This document shows, in pieces, positions 1 to 7,816 of a stretch of 35,922 bases of DNA (within the stretch, counting starts at the first letter, position 1; each line of letters begins with the position of its first letter). The position numbers and the translations under genes were made by a program. The stretch covers positions 1-35,922 of the forward strand of contig WTXD01000127.1 in the NCBI GenBank assembly GCA_022496205.1. Reading direction: 5' to 3'. This DNA is from Gloeopeniophorella convolvens (Eukaryota > Basidiomycota > Agaricomycetes > Russulales). The notes under the pieces are model-generated. The model saw only the letters and a program-made list of their open reading frames with translations. It was not told the origin of the DNA and searched no databases.

Positions 1-200
1 ATCGTCCCAGTCTAGGTTGAAAACGCTGTCCAGTCAACCCTGCAAACCGCGACGCGCAGATGACTAACCTTGGACAGCAAACTCCTCGAATTCGTCATCC
101 TCCTCGAGTACGCCAAGATGTGGCACATTCTCCTCCTCCTTCGAAGTCTCCGTTGATTTGTCGTATCCTCAGGTTTGGATGTTGTTGCGGTGGAGGACAT
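1..200 (-). CDS. SEM1: SEM1/DSS1 proteasome lid subunit, partial at window edge
   Basis: SEM1/DSS1 is a tiny acidic subunit of the 19S proteasome lid and also occurs in TREX-2 and BRCA2-type complexes. The minus strand reads the family signature LGVLEEDDEFEEF, then VQ, a 57-bp intron (68 down to 12, gttagt...cctag) and DWDD at bases 11-1, where the window ends. The start at 200 has a textbook context (gccaccATG) and begins MSSTATT. However, the frame from that ATG does not run into the acidic core: one extra base would be needed near 150-160 to join them, and there is no GT donor in between. Either the assembly lacks a base here or the true first exon lies elsewhere. The family call is firm; the 5' end is not. 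Confidence 0.75.
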
Positions 201-908
201 GGTGGCGGATGGCTCAAAGCGACGCGCGCAGCACGCGCAGAACGCATCCACCACGTGGCACGTGATTCTACATTCGGATTGTTCGGTTTTCGGGTCTACT
301 GTGGGATCTTCGAGTCAGGTTGAAGCCCAAAGGCGACTTGCACGTCGTTCAATTCGCCGTCCTATAGCTTTGATTTTGCCGTGTCGCCTCAAAAAGGCTA
401 GCTATAGTCTCAGGACCCCGGTGCCTGCCTCACAAAGTGTACTGCTTTCTTCTCGGCGGTGCAACGTTCTCTTGGCGACCCTACCCAGCTTAAGGCATGA
501 TGCTCGTCCTCCTGTCCTTCGGAACCTCCGAAGGGTCTAGACAGAAGGTCATATACCAGTCTTCGATGTGCTGGTGTCAATGCGTCTTTTCTTTGGCTAT
601 ACGTCGGGGCGCCGACGTCAAGCGAGTTCAAGCATTCCATTGGGGCAGTCGTCACGGTCAACGTTCGTACTGCACCATCAGCGCAATCCAAGACGATCCA
701 GAACTACTTTAAAGCATGTCCTCGGAGAAAATGGATTAACCTTTGCGGTTATTCCGCGAACGTTTATGACACTCTATCATCGTTTTGGTCTCTTCCACCC
801 AACCCGCCCATCACGCGAGTGTGTCTCTGGAACATACAAGGGACCTCAGTGCACGGGTGACCAACCTAACTTCCGACGTGGTTTATCCGATAGAATGCTT
901 GACTTAGG
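201..908. other. Intergenic, no gene seen
   Basis: This stretch lies upstream of both SEM1 (-) and the GH12 gene (+). The open frames in it are short, unspliceable and without recognisable motifs. It probably holds the two promoters. Confidence 0.5.
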
Positions 909-915
909 TATAAAT
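909..915 (+). promoter_or_regulatory. TATA box of the GH12 gene
   Basis: TATAAAT lies 55 bp before the GH12 start codon at 970, a normal spacing for a TATA-driven fungal secreted-enzyme gene. Confidence 0.5.
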
Positions 916-969
916 CTAGTGCAAATGGTACGTAGAGTTGCGGCCTCCACCTAACTCTCAATTAGGACT

Positions 970-2151
970 ATGATCGGATCGAAAGCGACTCTCGCCTCCT
1001 TGGTCCTGTTCGCCTCATGCGTAGTCGCACAGACTATCACAGGTCAATACGATTGCGAGCCTGCTGGGCAGTATACCTTGTGCCAGAACTTGTGGGGAGA
1101 GAGTAAGCAGCTCCCGCCTTTGTGGGCGCGGGTTGCTGGCTGACGTGTCATGGTGGCGATCAGGCTCAGGTGTTGGCTCGCAGACCTCAACTCCCGTCAG
1201 CGCGTCGGGCAATTCCGTGTCCTGGTCGACAAACTACACCTGGGCTAATAATCCCAACAACGTCAAGAGCTGTGCGTGTTCCCAAAGTATATCACCTGAG
1301 CACTTTCCCTGAGCGTGCTCAGACGCCAATGTGAACCACAACACCGCAAAGGGCATTCAGGCAAGCAGTAATCTCAAGTATAAGTACCGTAGACCTGATC
1401 CAGCGATTTCCGCTAGCTTTCTGCAATCACATCTGCTCCGACTATTTGGAATTAGCACTACGCTACCCAGTCCTCTGGTATTCGTGCAGACGTCTCGTGA
1501 GCCCAATCGAGGCGCAGTACGCCCTTCGCTTCTAACTTATTGCCTCAACTTCAGCTATGACATCTGGCTTGGAAAGGCATCCAGCGGTAGCCCGGGGACC
1601 CCGGGGTCATCCTATGAGATGTGCGTATCTTCCGCACTAAGTCTCGCATATAGCTCTCATCGATGTACTTCTGACACAGCATGATTTGGCTCTCCGGTCT
1701 CGGCGGGTGCGAGTCAATCAAGCCTATGTTCCAACCTCTCGCTCACATTCCTTTACAGAATCCAGCCAGTTGGCTCCCAGACACTCACTGGCCTCTCTAT
1801 CGGAGGGCACACGTGGAATTTGTGGAAAGGCCCCAATGTTAACTGGCAGGTCCTGAGCTTCGTCTCGGCCACAGGTGACATTACAAACTTTAACGCTGAT
1901 CTCAAGGACTTCTTGAGTGCGTACGCTAGGGCACTAACTACAATCCGGTCTCACTCACATTGGTGTCTAGATTATTTGGTCTCGAATCAGGGCGTTGCTA
2001 GACCCAGGTACGTCTGATTGGAGCCGAAAGGCGCTGCCCGGCACTCACCCCAAGTCATCAGTACGTACGAGCCATCCAAACTGGTACCGAGCCCCTCGTC
2101 GGCACGGCAAATCTTGTCATCGACAGCTACAGCGTTGCCCTCAACCACTAG
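970..2151 (+). pseudogene. GH12 endoglucanase/xyloglucanase, interrupted by one TAG
   Basis: Glycoside hydrolase family 12 enzymes are secreted and cut beta-1,4-glucans or xyloglucan. Nine exons fit: 970-1102, 1164-1271, 1323-1360, 1417-1496, 1555-1620, 1680-1706, 1759-1916, 1971-2007, 2055-2151. Together they give 744 nt, or 247 residues, the usual GH12 size. Residues 1-20 are a signal peptide. Family landmarks are CQNLWGE, NNVKSYANV, GIRADVSYDIWLG, YEIMIW (nucleophile Glu141) and GTEP (acid/base Glu228). Intron 3 (1361-1416) is GC-AG. Codon 106 (1453-1455) is TAG exactly where the conserved W-x-W tryptophan is expected (TGG to TAG), so the translated product would stop before both catalytic glutamates. 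All splice sites and the rest of the frame are intact, so the lesion is recent, allelic or a base-call error. The gene converges on the GST gene downstream (207-bp gap). Confidence 0.85.
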
Positions 2152-2357
2152 TTGTTCGGAAAGTTTCGCCTGTTCGAATCGAATCTCGTGTACGTGCGCG
2201 GAATTACAAGCTCGTTTATTGCTCCCGTTAAGATTCTGTGTCCCTACATACAAACCATCATGGTGGCATTGTGCGATTGGCGAATCGTATGTAACATAAT
2301 GATTGAAACATTAGGGCACATCTCGGATTTGATCGTATGAGACAGAGTTCACGGTGT

Positions 2358-3294
2358 TCAAGGAATCACTCTGCCTTCCCTCGTTGCCTTTGCAGCCTCG
2401 CTCTGGGCCTCATTCCGCAGATACCTGCCATAGATCGGGACGAGGTGCTCCTTGAACTACAATCGTGAGTGAGCCAACACATATAGTAGGAAAATCGAAG
2501 TTGCAATCTCACGCTCGTGGTATTCAGAACGCTCTCACGGAGTTCCGCACGAGCGGCGTATTCCGCCCAGCGGGGGCCGACATCCTCACGGCGGTAGCCG
2601 CGATGCTCAACGAGGACCCAGTCTCGCACGATCCAGGGCACCACGACGGTGTCAACGAGACTCCATTGTTCGCCGGAAAAATAGGGGCCTTTAATTTGCT
2701 CCGCAAATGCCCTGATCGCCTTGAGATGATCCTGGAGCGCAGCCTGTTGCTTGTCTGGCTCTTGAGCCTGCAGCGCGCGCATGAACGTGGGAACGATGGT
2801 CTTCGAGACGTTGTCAATCCAGAGGCGTGCATGGGCACGCTCGAATGGGTCAGCAGGAAGCAATCGTGGTGTGTCTGGGTAGGCGTCCTCGAGGAACTCC
2901 AGTATAATGAGGGACTCGTAGAGCGCTTTGGTTTTGTACTCGACGGCGGGAACCAGACCCTTAGGATTAATTTCTGGGCATGAAAGCAACATCAGAGTGG
3001 CTCAAGGTATGCAGTTCAGTAGGCAATACTTACCGAGAAAGTGCTTCTCCTTGAGGTAAGGGTTTACTTCTTTGTACTGGTAGGAAATTTTCTTCTCTTC
3101 AAGAGCGATCCACGCTCGTTGCACATAGGGACAGAACTGTTCAGTGCGTCATCAGCTTTATCACAATGTGTGATAGCTTGCATACGGACCCATCCCGAGT
3201 AGAATACGAGATCGGCAGCCGCAGTGTGTCGATCGACCGTGTTGGCAGCTGCGCCAGTGGCATGGGGAAAGATATTGGCGTCAGGGATGGCCAT
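2358..3294 (-). CDS. Omega-like glutathione S-transferase, copy 1
   Basis: Cytosolic GST of the cysteine-type (omega-like) class, which usually deglutathionylates or reduces glutathione adducts, for example of plant phenolics. Exons on the minus strand are 3294-3190, 3136-3034, 2973-2513 and 2456-2358, with introns of 53, 60 and 56 bp, giving 255 residues. The thioredoxin-fold half carries GWFCPYVQR with the catalytic Cys37 (the codon for W35 is split from F36 by intron 1), the cis-proline in LVPA (Pro78) and the glutathione-contacting ES pair (89-90). The helical half has GPYFSGEQWSLVDTVVVPW, typical of GST C-terminal domains. The start is fixed by MAIPDANIFPHATG, shared in form with copy 2. 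Exon lengths match the paralogue at 6507-7446 exactly, so the pair arose by duplication. The omega assignment is by motif. Confidence 0.88.
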
Positions 3295-4082
3295 AATCGC
3301 GACGATGAGAGGTGAGGGTCGTAAAGCACGATGCTCGAGCGTGAGTTGGCACCACCTTAAGTGTGGGGAATATCCTTATCCCCTGAGGTGTTCCCGTGCC
3401 TTTTAGAAGATATCTCCTTGCAATGGCGTCATCGAAGCGGATGAGAAATGTCGATGCGGGGAAACGCATGATGCATAATGACCGAGACATATACCTGACA
3501 TAAAGTGCCAATATCCGCCAATTCAACGTTCAACCATGGGACAACGTTCAACCATGGGAGAAAGTTGCTGACATCGGACAAGGCAACTCCACGTACATAA
3601 TACTTCGGAGTAACGTCGCCGGGCTGTTCGAACTGAGATCTGAGACGTTAATCTACGGATGACAGAACACGAACTGAGCGTGCGCTTGTTAGTAGCGTGT
3701 AAAGGAATTGTCCATTGCCAGATGAGCAGGGGCTCGGAGATACGGTTTGAACAGATGATGGCTTTTGGTTGAAGTGCTTAACAAGGGACCCACTCAGCTT
3801 TTGACAGCACAACTCCAGAGTGCTAGACTCCTCAGTCACCTGAGCTGAGAGTCAAAACGGCGTCGCGCACCGAGACGCGCACACGCGAGGAGGCACATGA
3901 GTGGGTGGATGCGGATCGATCATTAACACAGCATGAAGAACAAAAATACAATGATAACGACAAGACAAGAGGAGTTGGGGGAATGGTATGGATATCAAGG
4001 TTGTAATGGGGGAATTCCCTGGCTGGGTGATGCACCAGAAGTATGGTTCAGCAGTGCGAGACGATGATACTCAAGGTAACAC
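3295..4082. other. Intergenic between GST1 and a hypothetical gene
   Basis: Upstream region of GST1 (-) and downstream region of the unknown gene at 4083-4708 (-). A perfect 18-bp tandem duplication sits at 3524-3559. An alternative last exon of the 4083-4708 gene, splicing at gtaagt just before its TAA to an acceptor near 4020, would add about nine residues. No other gene is visible. Confidence 0.4.
3524..3559. repeat. 18-bp perfect tandem duplication
   Basis: Two identical copies of caacgttcaaccatggga lie head to tail at 3524-3541 and 3542-3559, about 230 bp upstream of the GST1 start. Each contains a CCATGG palindrome and an AACGTT palindrome. Function is unknown; it could be a duplicated protein-binding site or simple slippage. 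Confidence 0.8.
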
Positions 4083-4708
4083 TTACTCAAGTCCTTGAGA
4101 TCGGCTCCACCACCACTTCGCTTGCTGCGAACCAAGCCCGAGTTCAGTTCGTATGATATCCAACACCTCTCTCTCATCCTCTTCCACCAGTTGATCGTAC
4201 CCTATTGTGTAATTAGTGTAGATCGCGAGAACGTACTTCCGTTCGTAAGATAACACAGAATTGAAATGAATCTCGTCGACGCCACATTTGAGTCGAAGGT
4301 AAGATGATATTTCCCAAAGCCCCGTTGAAACTATCCGGTTGGTACCGAGGGGGTCCGGTAAAAGGTTCTTTGCCTTTGCGAAGTCGAGAACCTGATCGTA
4401 AGTGACGACAAGCCCGAAGTAGAGTGTGGGAAGGTTGCATGTCCTGTCCTCGAAGCTGCCCCTATACTTCGGGTCGAGCTGATCCATTGGTGGCTTTGCG
4501 GCGAGTGATATCTCGACCCACTGAGTTGTCAGAAAATTGAGTTCGCACGTCACCAATACTGGTGTTAAGGACGAACCTTGCGGAAGGCTGCTTCCCCCTT
4601 TTCAGTGAGTTTATACGCCGTCTCCTTTCCTGGAATGAGGCAACCGTAGGCATCGCGTTGATAGTCGTAGCAGTCAGGTGGTAAGGGATGCGTAGGTGCC
4701 GGTGCCAT
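4083..4708 (-). CDS. Unrecognised 189-residue protein
   Basis: Two exons, 4708-4577 and 4520-4083, are separated by a 56-bp intron (gttcgt...actcag, branch-like ctgac), and the frame is kept. The product has a small polar N-terminal segment (MAPAPTHPLPPDCYDYQRD) followed by a mixed alpha/beta-looking domain with no membrane segment or signal peptide. No family was recognised. A TATA box lies about 40 bp upstream, and the gene shares a 297-bp divergent promoter region with the PD-(D/E)XK-like gene at 5006. The final GAG-TAA overlaps a good donor (gtaagt), so an extra 3' exon is possible. The motif-poor sequence gives no basis for a function. Confidence 0.6.
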
Positions 4709-4747
4709 GTCAGCTCCAAGATTGGGAAGGATGGTCGGCACTCAGGT

Positions 4748-4757
4748 CCTTATATAG
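4748..4757 (-). promoter_or_regulatory. TATA box of the 4083-4708 gene
   Basis: CTATATAAGG on the minus strand, 40-49 bp before the ATG at 4708. Confidence 0.5.
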
Positions 4758-4922
4758 TTCCACCGGCCCGGCGCTCCGCCACCAAGTTGTGGCAATGTCA
4801 CATCTGGCACGTGGCGGCCTTCAGATGTCCGACTGCCACCGTGTCGGTATGGCGATCACAAAAATACAAACACCACCACGTCTATGGGTTGCCGACGCAT
4901 ATAGCCACGATACAGGGTATGA

Positions 4923-4929
4923 TATAAAA
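4923..4929 (+). promoter_or_regulatory. TATA box of the 5006 gene
   Basis: TATAAAA, 77 bp before the ATG at 5006. With the opposing TATA box at 4748-4757 it makes the 4709-5005 gap a compact bidirectional promoter. Confidence 0.5.
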
Positions 4930-5005
4930 GGTGAAGTATCTCAATTGCGGTGGTCGTCGTACTCCGTCTTGAGCCTTAGCTCTCCTCACTCAGTCCCCAT
5001 ATACA

Positions 5006-6151
5006 ATGGCACGTAACTCTCTGTCGCCGTCCGCCACTTCCCGCGCCGAAACAGACAAGTTTATCCGGGTTCTTGGTGCCCTTCGCAATAATTATGGCCA
5101 AGACCCTGCTGAGCCACAAGCATACGCTCTTCTTGACCATATACTTGCTCGCTACGTTTCCGCCGCGGTGCAGTCTGATACGATGCCGTTCGTCAACAAT
5201 CCACAATACATGATTCAAGGCCGCGACAGCTTTGTAATTCCAGATTTCGGTGAAGTGCTGGTTTCCGATGATGGGCTGCTACGGGTCCTGGGATGGTGGT
5301 GGGAGGCAAAGAGGTCCATTTTCCCGTCGGATGAACCAGCCGGAGGCGGGACCGCTGAGGGCGACGACCCGATATCTGACAATCAGTTTCGCGATACCTT
5401 CCCGCAGCTTTGGAATCAGGCACTTCACGCTTTCGAGGCTCACAGTCACGTTAACGTCTTCCACTCCTTCTGGTCAGCAGGGGAGAGCTTCGTCTTCATC
5501 CGTTGGTTGCGCCGTGGCCATGAGGGCGACCAAACGTTGCCATGGCCTGTGCCGACTGTATCAGATTGGTATACTAGAAAATACAACCCGAAGAATACTG
5601 AACCCCCTATAGCCGGTTCCCCCCGTCAAAGCGGCGAAGAATCACGGTTCCCACTATCTCGGCCGCTGAGCGAGAGTCGATCGGCGACACGCTCGTCGAG
5701 GAATCTGTCAACAAGCTCGAACATGGGACGATCATACCTCGTATGATCTACTACCTCTTCCCGATGTTCACAGGAAGCAGGGGTGCAGCATCCGAATTCT
5801 CCCCGTATTTTCTCAAAGCACTCAGGATGGCATCTGAGGCGACTCATCTACAGTTGAGCTTCCTTCCATCCATATTTGACCCCCCGGACAACGACGAGCA
5901 CTCGAGGCCAGACCCTGTTGTGATGGTAAGTCTCATGGTGTGCTCTGTGCCATTTGCTTGCACCGGACGTTGTTCTGACAAGTCTTTAGGATCGGGGACA
6001 AGGAGCACTTGTCTATGCCTGTAAATACATGATTCAAAAGCACAGGGAGCCCGCTCTACTAGAGGAACTAGAAGACAAAAACCCCTATGTCGAGCCATCG
6101 TCGGATGACTACTACCAACCTCGTAGCTCGTCCCCTCCTTCCGAATACTGA
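5006..6151 (+). CDS. Protein with PD-(D/E)XK nuclease-like signature
   Basis: Three exons (5006-5568, 5613-5925, 5990-6151) give 345 residues; the first intron is a short 44-bp gtatac...ctatag with a ctgaac branch site. Seen in the sequence: Asp80 in VIPDFGEV, then WWWEAKR with Glu100 and Lys102 about 20 residues on, then Gln138 in an amphipathic stretch (PQLWNQALHAF). That order, D...ExK...Q, is the signature of the PD-(D/E)XK phosphodiesterase fold. A basic patch SKRRR (193-197) could be a nuclear localisation signal. The C-terminus is acidic and Ser/Pro-rich, and there are no membrane segments. If intron 1 is not real, a single missing C in the C6 run at 5619-5624 would also restore the frame. 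Function is unknown; the nuclease fold is inferred from motif spacing only. A decayed partial copy lies at 6283-6450. Confidence 0.7.
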
Positions 6152-6282
6152 TTACAGACTTCTTTGTTCGACACCATCCTTGCTATCTCCATCCGTAGCA
6201 CATGATGTTATGTACATCCATAATGTAACACCAATTTCAGACTGACACATGTTTTCGTGATTTACACCAATTACGCAATAGC

Positions 6283-6450
6283 CTCATCAACGTCTTCCGC
6301 TCCTTCCGATCAGCAGGGGAGGACTTCGTCTTCATCCGTTGGTCACGTCGTAGCCATGAGGGGGACCAAACGTGACCATGGCCATCGGATTGGCATACTA
6401 CACAATACTGTACAATGCGGAGAACGCTGAACTCCTTTCCGCCGGAAAGC
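6283..6450 (+). pseudogene. Decayed fragment of the PD-(D/E)XK-like gene
   Basis: This stretch matches about 5448-5625 of the gene just upstream. INVFRSFRSAGEDFVFIRW aligns with the parent's VNVFHSFWSAGESFVFIRW, followed by a shared HEGDQT. An in-frame TGA follows where the parent has a leucine codon, and similarity continues into the parent's first intron (gcatactac.../gtatactag..., cgctgaac/tactgaac). Both the 5' end and the remaining 3' part are missing. It sits between the intact gene and the 3' end of GST2 and marks an old local duplication. Confidence 0.75.
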
Positions 6451-6506
6451 AATACGGAAGCAACTCCCTTGCATACCAATGGCTATCGTTGTACTATGGC
6501 CCAGGG

Positions 6507-7446
6507 CTACGGAGGTGCTCGCCCTTCTCTCGTTGCCTTCGCCGCCTCACTTTGCGCCTCATCCCGCAAGTACCTACCATAGATCTTCGCGTAATTTTCC
6601 TTTTCCTGAATTAGACAATCATGAGCACATAAAATACAGCAACTTGCCGCTTGGACTTACGCTCGCTGTGCGCTGCACGCTTCCGCGGCGCTCAACGTGA
6701 CCGGCATAGTCTGCCCACCGCGGACCAACATCTTCGCGGTGGAAATCGCGGTGATCCGAGAGGATATAATCGCGCACGATGAATGGCGCGATCACGGTGT
6801 CCACAAGGCTCCATCTTTCGCCATTAAAGTATGGTCCCTTCACCTGCTCCGCGACGGGGAGGAGGGCTTCTTTATAGTCCTTCAAGGCGGTGGCCCGCTT
6901 CTCCGGCTCCTGAGCTTGTAGCAGGCGGAAGAAGCATGGTATCACATTCTTGGAAATGTGGTCGATCCAGAGGCGGGTGTATGCACGTTCAAACGGATCC
7001 GTGGGGAACAGGCGCGGCGTATCGGGATATGCATCCTCCAGGAACTCGCAGATGATGAGCGACTCGTAAAGTGCTTTAGACTTATACTCGATAGCCGGGA
7101 CGAGGCCTTTCGGATTGATGTCTGCGGATCATGGAGTAAGTTCTCAGTCACGGTGTGCGTGGTCGCAGCTGCCACCGCCCACCTAGGAAATGCTTCTCCT
7201 TCTTATATGGGTTGACTTCTTTATACTGATATGGGATACCCTTCTCCTCTAGTGAGATCCATGCCCGCTGCACGAATGGGCAGAACTAGAGATGCCATTG
7301 ATAAGCGGGTGTAGTAGGTTTACATCATATAAGGAACGTACCCATCCAGCGTAGAAGACAAGCTCCGTGTCCGCACTATGCTGTTGGACAGTTTGTTGAG
7401 CAGCGCCTGTGGCGTGCGGGAATATATCCTCGTCCGGGATGCTCAT
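6507..7446 (-). CDS. Omega-like glutathione S-transferase, copy 2
   Basis: Paralogue of the GST at 2358-3294. Exons are 7446-7342, 7285-7183, 7121-6661 and 6605-6507, the same four lengths (105, 103, 461, 99 nt) as copy 1, with introns of 56, 61 and 55 bp, giving 255 residues. It keeps GWFCPFVQR (catalytic Cys37), LVPA with the cis-proline, the ES pair and GPYFNGERWSLVDTVIAPF. The last exon (beginning EKENYAKIYGRYL) differs most from copy 1 at its start, which may change the substrate pocket. The predicted role is glutathione-dependent reduction or deglutathionylation of toxic metabolites in the cytosol. A TATA box and a Yap1-type TTACTAA element lie upstream, which suggests oxidative-stress induction; this is inference. 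Confidence 0.88.
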
Positions 7447-7487
7447 GTTTGCTTTGCCTTCTCAGTCACACAAAACGAAGGCTGCGG

Positions 7488-7495
7488 TTTATATA
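7488..7495 (-). promoter_or_regulatory. TATA box of GST copy 2
   Basis: TATATAAA on the minus strand, about 42-49 bp before the ATG at 7446. Confidence 0.5.
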
Positions 7496-7579
7496 TGATA
7501 CCCTTCACGGTTCGTATTCCACTGCGCCGGGGCGGCAAGGTGTATCATTAACGATGGCGCCATCGTCACAGTCATAGAC

Positions 7580-7586
7580 TTAGTAA
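7580..7586 (-). promoter_or_regulatory. Yap1-like element TTACTAA upstream of GST copy 2
   Basis: The + strand reads TTAGTAA, so the minus strand gives TTACTAA, the classical Yap1/AP-1 binding site of fungi, 134 bp before the GST2 start. A single 7-mer can occur by chance, but the position and the target gene type fit. Confidence 0.35.
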
Positions 7587-7816
7587 CCACATCACACATG
7601 CTATACACAGGTCAGATGGGTGGGTTCACAATGACCCAATCGAGATGAGCGGGATTAAACAGGCAGATCATGCGCTAGAGCCTGCAGTGCGCAACGTCAG
7701 ACGGCAGGCAGGCGATAGTATTCGATTCCTGATGGGAGCCTTCCGGCATTCAAACAAGATAGAAGGCCTACTACATAGACCGTCGCATACGGAACAAGGG
7801 ACATCGGTCGGAAGAG
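7587..7816. other. Intergenic, nothing recognised
   Basis: Upstream flank of GST2 (-) and downstream flank of the sphingomyelinase gene (-). Only short frames without coding character are present. Confidence 0.4.

Noticed and set aside
2183..2191. GTTCGAATC-like word resembling a tRNA T-arm
   Set aside because: No matching acceptor stem, D-arm or anticodon arm can be folded around it.
2465..2983. 172-residue plus-strand frame
   Set aside because: It is the complement of GST1 exon 3, whose minus-strand product has clear GST motifs and whose exon length matches the paralogue.
5619..5624. Possible 1-nt deletion in a C6 run of the PD-(D/E)XK-like gene
   Set aside because: A 44-bp intron with good ends and branch site explains the frame change without assuming an error, and the total length then divides by three. 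Kept only as an alternative.
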